Assembly: GCF_902500215.1 (NCBI RefSeq)
Contig: NZ_CABVOU010000033.1
Span: 248,001 to 312,000 of the forward strand
Source: Halomonas lysinitropha
Lineage (GTDB): Bacteria > Pseudomonadota > Gammaproteobacteria > Pseudomonadales > Halomonadaceae
Direction of reading: 5' to 3'
DNA: 64,000 nt
The notes under the pieces were generated by a model that saw nothing but the letters and a program-made list of their open reading frames with translations, ran no database searches and was not told where the DNA came from. Positions within the stretch are counted from its first letter, which is position 1, and each line of letters begins with the position of its first letter. This document shows positions 1 to 8,620 of the stretch, one piece after another. The translations under genes and the position numbers were made by a program.

Positions 1-1182
1 CCCCACGCCCGTCATCCAGTACCCTTCAGCATCCTTGGGATCGAGCGAAATTGCCCGCTGCGCGGCTTCCAGGGACAGGTCTTTCGAGTTAGGCACCGAG
101 ATGCCGGGGATGCGGCTCGTGCTTGCCGCGAAATGGACGAACGCCAGCCCGCTCCATGCCGAGGCGATTTCGGGGTCGAGTTCAACGGCCTTGTCCAATA
201 GTGCCTTCGCCTCCTGAAAATCTTCGGCACTCTTGGGATTGAACAGCAGCACATTGCCCCGCAATGCATAGTCCCAGGCTTTGAGGCTCGCTTTCGGCCG
301 TTGTCTCAGGCTCTCCGCCTCTCGAAGCTCAGCCTTCAGCGCTGCGGCGATCTGCCCCGTCACGTTGATCTGCACCGAGAAAACATCCGTCAACGCGCGG
401 TCGTAACGATCCGACCAGACATGACGACGGGTCTGACCATCGATGAGCTGGGCATTGATGCGGACCTGATCACCGGAGCGACGGACGCTCCCTTCGAGGA
501 CATAGCGAACCCCCAGTTCGTCCACCAGGTTCTTCACATCTACCACCTTGTCCTTGAAGGTGAATGAGGTGCGACGCGCGATAACGAAAGCGCCCCGGAT
601 ACGGGACAGATCCGTGATCAGGTCCTCCGTGAAGGCGTCGGCAAAATATTCCTGCTCGGGGTCACCGGATAGATTATCGAACGGCAGGACGACAATTGAG
701 GGCTTGGCCGGAAGCGGAAGCCAAGTCGCGGTAGTCTCGCTTTCATCCGACCACCACACAGCACCCAGAATACCCAGGACAAGGACCAGAAGAGCCGGGC
801 CCATCCAAAATCTGAGACGACGAAGGGCCGATTCATGGGGTGTCGTGTCAAGGGTCGCATCGTCGTCGGCTTCGAGGCATTCGGTCTTGGCCACGAACTG
901 GAAGCCCCGTTTGGGGTAGGTTCGCAGGAAACGTTGCTGTGACCGGTCGTCGCCTAGCGCTCTGCGAACCGCTCGGATGCGAGTGTTAAGTGCGGCGTCG
1001 GAGACGATGCGCCCCTGCCAGATTTCATCGATCAGCTCCTCCTTAGAGACGATGCGGTCTCGATTTTCGAGAAGATAGATCAGCAGTCTCGAGACCTGCG
1101 GCTCAAGGGTGACAGGTTGGCCGGCATCGAGCAGTCTGGCCGCATTCGGATCGAACACAAAGCTCTCGAAGCGATAGATCAT
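1..1182 (-). CDS. CadC-type winged-helix regulator with TolB-like and TPR regions (partial)
   Basis: Reading the minus strand from the ATG at 1182 gives an unbroken frame of 394 codons that leaves the window at base 1, so the C-terminus is missing. The first ~100 residues look like an OmpR/CadC winged helix (starts MIYRFESFVFDP; contains LRTYPKRGFQFVA). A single hydrophobic segment follows (about residues 115-135, MGPALLVLVLGILGAVWW). Next comes a TolB-like stretch (IVVLPFDNLSGDPEQEYFAD), then helical TPR-like repeats (LDKAVELDPEIASAWSGLAF). This is the layout of membrane-anchored one-component regulators, in which a cytoplasmic DNA-binding head is tied to a periplasmic sensor or scaffold. 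The signal is unknown. It is divergent from the secreted protein at 1363, an obvious candidate target. Confident on the family, unsure of function. Confidence 0.85.
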   Translation of the reverse strand, partial: MIYRFESFVFDPNAARLLDAGQPVTLEPQVSRLLIYLLENRDRIVSKEELIDEIWQGRIVSDAALNTRIRAVRRALGDDRSQQRFLRTYPKRGFQFVAKTECLEADDDATLDTTPHESALRRLRFWMGPALLVLVLGILGAVWWSDESETTATWLPLPAKPSIVVLPFDNLSGDPEQEYFADAFTEDLITDLSRIRGAFVIARRTSFTFKDKVVDVKNLVDELGVRYVLEGSVRRSGDQVRINAQLIDGQTRRHVWSDRYDRALTDVFSVQINVTGQIAAALKAELREAESLRQRPKASLKAWDYALRGNVLLFNPKSAEDFQEAKALLDKAVELDPEIASAWSGLAFVHFAASTSRIPGISVPNSKDLSLEAAQRAISLDPKDAEGYWMTGVG

Positions 1183-1362
1183 GCGTCATACCTGGCTTCA
1201 CCGGAAAATTCATGAAAAAAACAGAAAACTTTATACGCTCTTCAATCGGCATGTCCTGCTCCGGCATACACTTGATTGTAGTCATGAAGTGAGGGAACCC
1301 TGAAGTGTTTTTCCACTCCTTGGCTTCAGACTACATGCAATGAACCAGAAGGAGATGTGCTC

Positions 1363-1800
1363 ATGAATATAAAGATAGCTCTTAGCGGAATATTTGCTGT
1401 GGTCATCCTGGCAAGCACTTCGTTGAGCGCAGCGGCAGAAACCGAGATGGAAGAGGCGCTTAACAACGGGGCTAAACAACTTACTGCAGACGAAATTGCG
1501 GAGCATTTTGTCGGCAAGACGGGAACTTGGGTCTCCTCATCCGGGGACAAGAAGATCGCAATTCACTACAGTGAGGATAACGTCCTGACGGGTGAATTGC
1601 TCGGCGGAGACTGGTCCGGCACGGGGTACTATGGTGTCACCAACGTCGACAGTATCTGTGTTTCCTGGTCTCCGGGCGACAAAGGCCGACTGCGTTGCCT
1701 TGACGTTCTTGTGATTGACGGCGTCGTCACGAAATTCAATGCCGCGGACGGCAGCCTGAACGGATTCTACGAGAAATTTGAGGACGGCAATACGCTCTGA
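1363..1800 (+). CDS. small secreted protein of unknown function
   Basis: Encodes 145 residues. The start is the ATG at 1363, with AAGGAG at 1349-1354 eight bases upstream; a GTG two codons earlier is less likely. The N-terminus is a clear Sec signal peptide (NIKIALSGIFAVVILASTSL, then SAAAE as the probable cleavage region), so the product is probably periplasmic. The mature part contains GKTGTWVSSSGDKKIAI, a Gly/Trp-rich centre and two Cys (in DSICVSW and RLRCLDV) that could form a disulphide. The pattern loosely recalls DUF995-like small beta proteins, but I cannot assign it. It is divergent from the CadC-like regulator at 1-1182, which may control it. Confidence 0.75.
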   Translation: MNIKIALSGIFAVVILASTSLSAAAETEMEEALNNGAKQLTADEIAEHFVGKTGTWVSSSGDKKIAIHYSEDNVLTGELLGGDWSGTGYYGVTNVDSICVSWSPGDKGRLRCLDVLVIDGVVTKFNAADGSLNGFYEKFEDGNTL

Positions 1801-1825
1801 TTAATCGCCTGCACCGGCTTCTCCT

Positions 1826-1853
1826 TAGCAGGCTGTCACGAAACAGCCTGCTA
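1826..1853. terminator. perfect 11-bp hairpin after the secreted-protein gene
   Basis: TAGCAGGCTGT (1826-1836) and ACAGCCTGCTA (1843-1853) are perfect inverted repeats around a six-base loop, 25 bases after the stop at 1800. No T-run follows on either strand, so it may be a weak terminator or an RNA-stabilising hairpin. Confidence 0.5.
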
Positions 1854-2376
1854 TTCAGAGCCTGTCCGATGCCGTGCGCGCGATAGTTGGCTTCGTGATT
1901 GCAGTTCTAAATATCCTTATGACGGATGGCTGGCATAAGCTCACAATCATGCTACCGCCATGGGGTGGGGATCGCCATATGCAGTGCCGGCGTCCCGGGC
2001 CGCTGCCTCTGTCCCGACTGGCAACTGCAAGGCGCATGGCGCGGATATCGGCGCTTCTACTCCAAGCTTAATCAAACTTCTCGCGGCTTGCGTAGGCGAC
2101 CCTGGAGCGCTATAGCGTCAAGGCGGCTCGATACCACTCGAGATCGCGTCGTGTGGTCGCTTGATATCAGATACGGGTTGGTCGGAAAGTCGTCGTCATG
2201 GCGAGCAGCGGTGGGGTGCCCCGCGTTGACGGCCTGCGTTTCCCTGTATGAAGCGGCCGGGTATCTTGGCAGTTACCACTGCCGCCCGGGTGCGTCACGC
2301 CTCGACCACTTGACGGTGCGGCGCCGAGACCGATTCGTATCCTACCCGGTATTGATCCGATCAGGAGCCCGTGACC
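1854..2376. other. gene-free stretch
   Basis: About 520 bases between the hairpin and the CDGSH/FMN protein. Open frames cross it, but none has a ribosome site, family motif or codon pattern like its neighbours. I see no repeat, RNA gene or recognisable gene remnant. It should contain the promoter for the gene at 2377. Confidence 0.5.
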
Positions 2377-3957
2377 ATGAGCCAGCCCGTTATCGCCGAC
2401 AACAAGCCCACCAAGGTGACCCTGACCAAGGGCAAGGAATACGCCTTCTGCATGTGCGGGCGCTCCGCCGACCAGCCGTTCTGCGATGGTTCCCACGCCG
2501 GCACCGGCATTACGCCCAAGAGCTTCGTGGCCGAACAGGATGGCGAGGCCGTGCTCTGCCAGTGCAAGCACACCGCTGATGCGCCCTACTGCGACGGCAC
2601 GCACAACAGGTTCGACGACGACCAGGTGGGCAAGGAAGCGCCTGGAGAGGCGAAAGACGCCACTGACAAGGGCCAGGAAACCCAAGATGCCTCTGGCAAG
2701 GCTCCGGAGGCCGAAGCCACCCGGGAGGAACCCACGGTAGCCTTTATCCATCAGCTGGCCCGGGAAGGGTTGAAGAACATGGGACCCCATGGGCCGACCA
2801 CCGCCATGGGGGTGCCGCGCCACACCTTGCCGCACTGGGACGATCTGCAGATCATGGCCGCCCAGCTGGCGACCCAGCCGCTGATGGAGGATGCCGAGGT
2901 TGCCACCGAGCTGGTCATCGGCCCCGAGGCCAGAAAACCACTGACCCTGAGCATGCCGCTGTTCGTCTCGGACATGAGCTTCGGTGCGCTTTCCGAGGAG
3001 GCCAAGATCGCCCTGGCCCGTGGCGCCGAGCTGGCCGGCACCGGGATCTGTTCCGGCGAAGGGGGCATGCTGCCGGAAGAGCAGCAGGAAAATTCCCGCT
3101 ACTTCTATGAACTGGCCAGCGCCCGTTTCGGCTATCGGGAGGAGCTGCTGGAAAAGGTACAGGCCTTCCACTTCAAGGGCGGACAGGGCGCCAAGACCGG
3201 CACCGGCGGCCATCTGCCGGGCAACAAGAACACCGGCAAGATCTCCCAGGTGCGTGGCATCCCGGAGGGTGAGCCCGCGACCTCGCCGCCCACCTTCGAG
3301 GATCTGCACTCGGTAGAGGACTTCCGGCACTTTGCCGATCGGGTGCGCGAGGTGAGCGGCGGCATTCCGGTCGGCTTCAAGCTCAGTGCCAACCACCTCG
3401 AGCGGGACATCCAGTTCGCCCTCGACGCCGGTGCCGACTATCTCATTCTCGACGGCCGCGGCGGGGCCACCGGGGCGGCCCCGGAACTCTTCCGCGACCA
3501 TATCAGCGTGCCTACCATTCCGGCCCTGGCTCGCGCCCGTCGCCATCTGGATGAGCAGGGTGCCAGTGGTCGGGTCACCCTGATCGTCACCGGCGGGCTG
3601 CGGGTGCCGAGCGACTTCGTCAAGGCCATGGCCCTGGGGGCGGATGGTATCGCCATCGCCAACAGCGCCATCCAGTCGATCGGCTGCGTGGCCGCGAGGA
3701 TCTGCAACACCAACAACTGTCCCGCCGGCGTCGCCACCCAGCGCAAGGACCTCCGTCAGCGGCTGAACGTCGACACGTCCGCCCGCCAGTTGCAGACATT
3801 CCTCGAGGCCTCCGTCTCGCTGATGCAGGTCATGGCACGGGCCTGTGGTCACGACCGCCTGGCCAAGTTCAACCGCGAGGACCTGGCCACCTGGCACCGC
3901 GAGATGGCCCTGCTGAGCGGCGTTCGGTATGCGGGCGTGCTGGACCCGCGGAGCTGA
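2377..3957 (+). CDS. two-CDGSH + FMN-binding glutamate-synthase-family protein
   Basis: Encodes 526 residues from the ATG at 2377 (AGGAG at 2363-2367; a GTG at 2371 is the alternative). The N-terminus carries two CDGSH-type [2Fe-2S] motifs: C25-x-C27...C36-D-G-S-H40 and C61-x-C63...C72-D-G-T-H76. A charged, probably flexible linker (about 85-125) follows. The rest is a GltB-type FMN barrel, with MSFGALSEEAKIALARGAEL, GGQGAKTGTGGHLPG and a cluster-like motif IGCVAARICNTNNC. It lacks the amidotransferase domain of true glutamate synthase, so it is a GltS-like oxidoreductase whose electrons probably pass through the fused [2Fe-2S] domains. Substrate unknown. It stands alone, not in an operon. 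Confidence 0.88.
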   Translation: MSQPVIADNKPTKVTLTKGKEYAFCMCGRSADQPFCDGSHAGTGITPKSFVAEQDGEAVLCQCKHTADAPYCDGTHNRFDDDQVGKEAPGEAKDATDKGQETQDASGKAPEAEATREEPTVAFIHQLAREGLKNMGPHGPTTAMGVPRHTLPHWDDLQIMAAQLATQPLMEDAEVATELVIGPEARKPLTLSMPLFVSDMSFGALSEEAKIALARGAELAGTGICSGEGGMLPEEQQENSRYFYELASARFGYREELLEKVQAFHFKGGQGAKTGTGGHLPGNKNTGKISQVRGIPEGEPATSPPTFEDLHSVEDFRHFADRVREVSGGIPVGFKLSANHLERDIQFALDAGADYLILDGRGGATGAAPELFRDHISVPTIPALARARRHLDEQGASGRVTLIVTGGLRVPSDFVKAMALGADGIAIANSAIQSIGCVAARICNTNNCPAGVATQRKDLRQRLNVDTSARQLQTFLEASVSLMQVMARACGHDRLAKFNREDLATWHREMALLSGVRYAGVLDPRS

Positions 3958-4003
3958 GGAGAGGCATTCCGTTACACCTGCCTCATTCATCGGGGTCCCT
4001 ATC

Positions 4004-4453
4004 TGTCAACGTAGTTGTCACCTAAACGGATTAAGAGGTGATCAACGTGCGTTACCCCGCAGAACGTAAGGAAGCCATCCTCAAGAAGATGGCACCGCCC
4101 ATGAGCCTTACCATCCCGAAGCTGGCCGAGCAGGAAGGCATTACGGCGTCAACCCTCTACAATTGGAGGAAACAGGCCAGAGCACGAGGACAGGTTTTGC
4201 CATCACATTCCACCAAGTCCGACCAGTGGACGGGCCAGGAGAAGTTCCAGATCGTCCTGGAGACGGCCCCGATGAACGAGGCCGAGCTCAGCGCCTACTG
4301 CCTTGAGCGAGGGCTCTACCCTAGCAGGTGGAGGCCTGGCGGGATGCCTGCATGAATGCCGACGCGGATACAGCACAGCAGGCAAAGCAACAGCGCCAGG
4401 CCCGCAAGGAAGAGCAGAAGCGGCTCCACTCGCTGGAGCGGGAGCTTCGCAGT
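4004..4453 (+). mobile_element. remnant of an IS3-type insertion sequence
   Basis: A decayed transposase frame starts at 4047. Before it, the short TGTCAAC...GTTGTCACC stretch at 4004-4022 could be the left end of the element. Only orfA-like sequence remains: no orfB (integrase) and no right end are visible, because the element stops abruptly near 4453 inside another gene. The following DNA is visibly richer in A+T, which fits an accessory patch. Confidence 0.5.
4047..4453 (+). pseudogene. truncated, frameshifted transposase (IS3 orfA type)
   Basis: Starts at the GTG at 4047, eight bases after AAGAGG. The first frame encodes a helix-turn-helix transposase head (YPAERKEAILKKM, LAEQEGITASTLYNWRKQAR, and the typical NEAELSAYCLERGLYP). 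A single-base loss around 4318-4328 moves the rest of the family sequence (EAWRDACMNAD...LERELR) into the frame that begins at 4328, while the first frame stops at 4355. The sequence then ends at about 4453, joined to an unrelated secreted protein. It cannot make a working transposase. Confidence 0.75.
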
Positions 4454-4948
4454 CTATTGTTGTGCGTCCCGCTATTGCTATCACTCAGTGCAGCGCAGGC
4501 AGGTGATAATCGAGCTGAGCGGGCTATGATTCTCTCAACGAATATGACCGCTTGGGTAGCTGCACATACTAACTACACGGCACCTAATCCTCCACCCGTT
4601 GAATTTCTTGATCAGATAGATCTACGGCAACGCTGCTATCCTGGCTTTGACCTGAATCTCGTACCCCAGGTAGGTGGTGTTTATGATCCGAAAAACAAAA
4701 CTATTTATTTAGATGTAGACTGTAATCTCAATGAGCCTACTTCCGCCAGTTATCTACTGCATGAGGTGGTTCACCACTTTCAGCTCGCTAACGATGCTCA
4801 CCTATTAGTGAGGTGTCGTGAACAGTTAGAAGGGGAGGCGGTGAAGCTTCAGTCCCTTTGGTTAAAAGAAAAAGGTGTTTCCGATCCACTGGAATCGCTC
4901 GGCATCGACGAGCGCACCTTGCGTATTATCGGCTCGTGTCAGCGCTGA
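4328..4948 (+). CDS. chimeric ORF: transposase tail fused to secreted zincin-like (DUF6647-type) protein
   Basis: The frame encodes 206 residues. Residues 1-41 are the end of the frameshifted transposase. From residue 42 (base 4451) it becomes a hydrophobic export-like segment (LLLCVPLLLSLSAAQAG) and then a secreted domain with LLHEVVHHFQ, an HExxH zinc-protease motif. A downstream Glu in QLEGEAVKLQ could be the third ligand. This resembles DUF6647-type putative metallopeptidases. The natural start has been lost at the junction: no ATG precedes the signal segment, only TTG codons at 4457 and 4460. It may be translated from TTG, from the upstream fusion start, or not at all. From about 4450 the DNA is clearly more AT-rich than neighbours, suggesting transfer. 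Confidence 0.6.
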   Translation: MEAWRDACMNADADTAQQAKQQRQARKEEQKRLHSLERELRSLLLCVPLLLSLSAAQAGDNRAERAMILSTNMTAWVAAHTNYTAPNPPPVEFLDQIDLRQRCYPGFDLNLVPQVGGVYDPKNKTIYLDVDCNLNEPTSASYLLHEVVHHFQLANDAHLLVRCREQLEGEAVKLQSLWLKEKGVSDPLESLGIDERTLRIIGSCQR

Positions 4949-5279
4949 GAGCTGAACTTAAAATAATTACACCACGGTAGAGAATAGTTTAACTGGCATT
5001 CCATCATTCTGTATTCGCTACCCGCTCCGGCGAAACTTCCCATACTTGGCTAGAAACGGCAGGTCCTTTCAGCAGCCCATGCCCCGACCTGCGCCATTTT
5101 TTGGTGTTTCATTCATATCACCACCTGCCCTTAGACCGCATGGCTGAGTAGTTGCGACGCGACGCTATGAATGTGCCGAAATGATGTTGAGATTAGTTAA
5201 AGTTCGCATCGTTGGTGTGCACGGTTAGGAGGCGTCTTGGGTACACATTTAAGCTGAGCACCAGCAACCTAATAAAAAA
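4949..5279. other. gene-free, AT-richer stretch
   Basis: No open frame with a convincing start lies here. It holds a candidate terminator (5059-5102) for the upstream gene and the start of the terminator for the cytochrome gene (5274-5319). Base composition matches the accessory patch rather than the surrounding core genes. Confidence 0.5.
5059..5102 (+). terminator. candidate Rho-independent terminator
   Basis: GCAGGTC (5059-5065) pairs with GACCTGC (5086-5092) across a 20-base loop. A run of six T (5097-5102) follows, downstream of the chimeric zincin gene. Confidence 0.45.
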
Positions 5280-5319
5280 GGGGCTCCGTCGACTTTGCTG
5301 ACCGTGATCGGTGAGCCCC
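5274..5319 (-). terminator. Rho-independent terminator of the cytochrome c gene
   Basis: Read on the minus strand, GGGGCTC (5319-5313) pairs with GAGCCCC (5286-5280), with a further small CCG/CGG stem inside. Six T residues (complement of 5279-5274) follow. It lies about 70 bases after the stop of the cytochrome gene at 5389. Confidence 0.8.
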
Positions 5320-5388
5320 TGGTCTCTTGAGTGTGAGCTAGAGCGTTTATACGGCTGTTTTTCTGAACAGGCCTGTCGGGCCGAATGG

Positions 5389-5724
5389 TTACCCGTCGCC
5401 TTTGTGCATGTTCATAATCCAGTCGGCCAGTTCCTCGGCTTCTTCCTCGCTCACTTCAGCACGTTCACCGGGTTCCGGCATGGTAGCGGATCCCCAATGA
5501 TCTTCGCCTCCAGTCATAATTACGTCGACCAGATAGTTCTTCATCTCACTTCCTGAGTATTTTGCCGCAATGCTGCTAAAGCCCGGCGCCCTGGGTGTAT
5601 CGTCCTCACTAACGTGGCAGCTCAGGCACTGCTTCTCCTCCGCGAGTTGCTGCATGTCTGCCGATGCCGAAAAAGAGCCCAAGAAAAGTCCACTAAGTGC
5701 TAATGCGATCAATGCTGTTTTCAT
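5389..5724 (-). CDS. periplasmic c-type cytochrome (class I, c551/c552-like)
   Basis: Encodes 111 residues. A Sec signal peptide (MKTALIALALSGLFLGSFSASA) is followed by a haem-binding CLSCH (residues 33-37) and a distal Met in SATMPEPG, the likely sixth haem ligand. The size and single haem fit small electron-shuttle cytochromes c of the periplasm. GGGGAGG just upstream of the ATG is a strong ribosome site, and a good terminator follows. It is monocistronic. No oxidase or reductase partner lies next to it. Confidence 0.9.
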   Translation of the reverse strand: MKTALIALALSGLFLGSFSASADMQQLAEEKQCLSCHVSEDDTPRAPGFSSIAAKYSGSEMKNYLVDVIMTGGEDHWGSATMPEPGERAEVSEEEAEELADWIMNMHKGDG

Positions 5725-6182
5725 GTATTATCCTCCCCTTGATAATGTGATCAGCGGTGATTGTTCGGTAGAGATAAACTGAATTGCATTTCCACCTATT
5801 TAAACTTAGACCAGCCCTATGACCCAGTCCATAGAAAGGCCACCAAAAATTGCGGCTGGAGCAGAAAAAAAGATGGTCGGGTTGACCGGGCGATTGTTCG
5901 ACCCGGCCCCCCAGTTCCGGACATGCGAAATTAACGCTTCCAACTCTTCAACCATCAGTTTCGCTGAAGGATCAACATTGGTGCACAATCCTTGCCTTGG
6001 GGAACGGCAGCACCTTGAGTCGGGTAGACCGGGCGATTTCTCGTCCGGGCCCCCTTGCATCACGGAGGCTCTGTCATCCGCCTCGAGCAGTTCGTGCGGT
6101 GGCCGGTGGGTAGCTCTCTGTATGGTGGAGCTTGGGTATGTCAACTATCGTAAAGGGAGGGGAAGGGGGCGGAGTCCGCGTC
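5725..6182. other. gene-free stretch upstream of the membrane protein
   Basis: About 460 bases. Open frames exist on both strands (for example 5806-6144 minus and 5819-6180 plus), but they overlap each other and lack ribosome sites and motifs. I do not support any of them. The 5' side must carry the cytochrome c promoter. Confidence 0.4.
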
Positions 6183-6743
6183 ATGCAGCGCATCCAGTAT
6201 CTCCATGCCATCACCAAGCGCCTGATCGTCATGACGACGGTCGCGGTTGCCGTGCTGGGAGGGATATTCGCGCTGACGTTCTTCTTCGACCAGCGGTTCC
6301 TGGTCACCTGGGCGGTGCCCCTGTGCGGCATCATCGGGGGCTTCGTCAGTATTCAGCAACGCCTGAACAAGGTCGCCGACGAAGAGCTTGCCTTGCTGAA
6401 TGCTTCCTGGTTCCAGATCCTGCTGGTGCCCATCTTTGGCGGGGTATTCGCCCTGGTGCTCTACCTGGTGTTCCTCTCCGGCATCGTCTCGGGTGATCTC
6501 TTTCCCGCGTTCTCGTTCCCGACTCAGGACGATGTCGAGGAGGGCGAGGATTTCATGCTGCACATCTTCCAGGAAACCTACCCGACAACAGGGCCGGATC
6601 TGGCCAAGCTGCTGTTCTGGTCGTTCGTGGCGGGCTTCTCGGAACGCTTCGTGCCTCAGCTGATCAGCACGGTCACCTCGTCGGTATCCGAGGTGTCCGG
6701 GGTATCCGAGAGGGACAAGCGGGATGATTCGGCAGAGCGCTGA
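6183..6743 (+). CDS. multi-pass membrane protein of unknown function
   Basis: Encodes 186 residues from the ATG at 6183, with GGAG at 6171-6174 eight bases before it; an upstream ATG at 6138 with its own GGAG is an alternative. Hydrophobic segments lie at roughly residues 14-34, 38-52, 76-98 and 137-150, so about four membrane passes. The loop between the last two (PTQDDVEEGEDFMLHIFQE) is acidic, and the tail (VSGVSERDKRDDSAER) is charged. No family motif is recognised. It converges with the oxidoreductase at 6777. Confidence 0.75.
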   Translation: MQRIQYLHAITKRLIVMTTVAVAVLGGIFALTFFFDQRFLVTWAVPLCGIIGGFVSIQQRLNKVADEELALLNASWFQILLVPIFGGVFALVLYLVFLSGIVSGDLFPAFSFPTQDDVEEGEDFMLHIFQETYPTTGPDLAKLLFWSFVAGFSERFVPQLISTVTSSVSEVSGVSERDKRDDSAER

Positions 6744-6776
6744 CGGGTCATGGCTGACCCGTCAGCCAGATGTCGT

Positions 6777-7775
6777 TCAGAGCCGGACCAGCATCTTGCC
6801 GGTGTTGGCGCCCTCGAAGAGGGCCAGGAAGGCATCCGGCGTGCGCTCGAGGCCTTCCTCGACGGTCTCCGCGTAATCGATCTCGCCCTTGGCCACCCGC
6901 GGGCCGACCTCTTCCAGGAAGCGCCCATAGTCGGCCCAGTGATCGAAGATGATAAAGCCCTGCATGCGCAGGCGCTGGATCAGTAGCATGGCCAGGTTGC
7001 TCGGCCCCGGTGCCGGCTGTTCGGCGTTGTAGTGGGCGATCATGCCGCACACAGCGATGCGCCCGCCGGTACGCAGGGTGTTGAGGGCCGCTTCCAGGCA
7101 GACGCCGCCGACGTTCTCGTAGTAGACGTCAAAGCCCTCCGGGCAAGCCGCCTTGAGCGCTTCGGTCAACTGCTGGGTGTCCCTGTCGCGGTAGCTCACC
7201 GCCTTGATGCCGTGGGATTCGAGCCACTCGAGTTTCTCGGATGCCCCGGCGATGCCCACCACGGTGCCGCCCTTGGCCTTGGCCAGCTGCACGGCCAGTG
7301 AACCTACCGCGCCGCTGGCGGCGCTGACCAGCACGTTGTCGCCGTCACGCATCTCGGCGATCCGGTTCAGGCCGGTCCAGGCGGTCATGCCCGGCATGCC
7401 GAGCACGCCCAGGTAGGCCTGTTCCGGTACGTCGATGCTCGGCAGCGGTTCGGCCTGGTCGCCCGCCAGCTGGGCGATGTCCCGCCAGCCGGCCATGTGC
7501 CGGACCTTGTCGCCAACGGCCAGGCGGGAGTCCCGCGATTCGATCACCTCGCCCACCGCGGCGCCTTCCAGCGGCTCGCCGATGACGAAGGGATCGATGT
7601 AGGTCTTTACGCCGCTCATCCGCCCGCGCATGTAGGGATCCACCGACAGCCAGGTGTTGCGGATTCGCACTTCGCCTTCGGCGAGGTCAGAGAGCTCGGC
7701 TTCTTGCAGCTCGAACAGCTCGCGTTCGGGCGTGCCCTGGGGGAAGTCGTTGATGATGAAGTAGCGTGATTGCAT
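6777..7775 (-). CDS. curA: NADP-dependent medium-chain oxidoreductase (CurA-like)
   Basis: Encodes 332 residues, the usual length for zinc-free medium-chain reductases of the CurA / leukotriene B4 dehydrogenase type. Visible features are the N-terminal NTWLSVDPYMRGRM, the nucleotide-binding loop VSAASGAVGSLAVQLAKAKG (AxxGxxG), and the family signature YYENVGG. Such enzymes use NADPH to reduce the C=C bond of alpha,beta-unsaturated ketones or aldehydes in the cytoplasm. Zinc ligands of alcohol dehydrogenases are absent, as expected. The exact substrate cannot be told from sequence. Monocistronic. Confidence 0.88.
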   Translation of the reverse strand: MQSRYFIINDFPQGTPERELFELQEAELSDLAEGEVRIRNTWLSVDPYMRGRMSGVKTYIDPFVIGEPLEGAAVGEVIESRDSRLAVGDKVRHMAGWRDIAQLAGDQAEPLPSIDVPEQAYLGVLGMPGMTAWTGLNRIAEMRDGDNVLVSAASGAVGSLAVQLAKAKGGTVVGIAGASEKLEWLESHGIKAVSYRDRDTQQLTEALKAACPEGFDVYYENVGGVCLEAALNTLRTGGRIAVCGMIAHYNAEQPAPGPSNLAMLLIQRLRMQGFIIFDHWADYGRFLEEVGPRVAKGEIDYAETVEEGLERTPDAFLALFEGANTGKMLVRL

Positions 7776-7980
7776 GCGGTCGTTCCTTCAGATGACGGGA
7801 AATCCGCCCAGTCTAACAGCCTGCCGGGCTTGACCGGTCGTCGTGGAATAGACAGTTTTCGAGACAAGTGTATCGACCTGATGAGGCGAAGAGTCCGGCA
7901 GTGAGCGTATCGATACCCCGTCAACGCCGGGATCATCTAGGATGAACCCATGACTCGTCATTCCCGGAGGTGAGAGTGCC

Positions 7981-8535
7981 ATGGATGATCCTGATCGTTA
8001 TGCCTATCCCCACCGCGTGCTGCACTGGCTGGTCGCCTTGGTGCTGCTGTTTTCGCTGGCCAGCGGTCTCACCCTGGGCTTTCTCGGCTTCGAGGGCGCC
8101 GTTGAGAGGCTCGGTGACAGCTGGACCAATCTGCTCTATACCGCGCACAAGACCTTCGGGGTGCTGATCCTCGGCCTGATGATCGCGCGGGTGATCACGC
8201 GGCTACTCTTCGTGGTGCCGCTCCATGAGCCACCGCTGCATCCCTTCCAGCGGATACTGAGCACCAGCGTCCACCACCTGCTCTATCTTGCACTGCTGGC
8301 CATGCCGGTGCTCGGCTGGACGGCCACGGCGAGCGGCGACTTTCCAGTGCAGTTCCTTCACTGGAATCTGCCGGGGCTGATCGGCGAGAACGAGGCGCTC
8401 TCGGAGCAGCTGTTCCGGTGGCATGGCCGGCTGGGATGGACGATCCTGGGCCTGGTGCTGCTGCATATCGCCGGTGCACTCTTTCACTGGCTGATCAAGC
8501 GCGACGGCGTGATGAAACGCATGAGCCTTTTTTGA
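7981..8535 (+). CDS. cytochrome b561 family protein
   Basis: Encodes 184 residues with four hydrophobic helices and His residues placed for two b haems (PHRVLHWL, AHKTFGVL, VHHLLYLALL, LHIAGALFHWL). This is the CybB-type b561, an inner-membrane di-haem protein that moves electrons between quinol and partners in the membrane or periplasm. GGAGG at 7966-7970 precedes the ATG by ten bases. The alpha/beta hydrolase gene follows on the same strand after about 85 bases. Confidence 0.88.
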   Translation: MDDPDRYAYPHRVLHWLVALVLLFSLASGLTLGFLGFEGAVERLGDSWTNLLYTAHKTFGVLILGLMIARVITRLLFVVPLHEPPLHPFQRILSTSVHHLLYLALLAMPVLGWTATASGDFPVQFLHWNLPGLIGENEALSEQLFRWHGRLGWTILGLVLLHIAGALFHWLIKRDGVMKRMSLF

Positions 8536-8620
8536 ACCAATCAGTTGAGGTTCCTTCGACTCTCACGGTGGCCGTGGTTGGGCCAGGCTAGTGGATGAGC
8601 CTCGGATCGCGAGGATGTCG

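Noticed and set aside
1926-2579. 217-codon open frame upstream of and overlapping the CDGSH protein
   Set aside because: No ribosome site, Arg/Cys-rich shadow-like sequence, and it overlaps the start of a well-supported gene in another frame.
2167-3990. 607-codon open frame on the minus strand
   Set aside because: Antisense to the CDGSH/FMN protein, whose motifs and ribosome site are clear.
5806-6144. Open frames on both strands that might be a small gene or an element remnant
   Set aside because: Neither strand has a ribosome site or recognisable motif, and the two candidates overlap completely.
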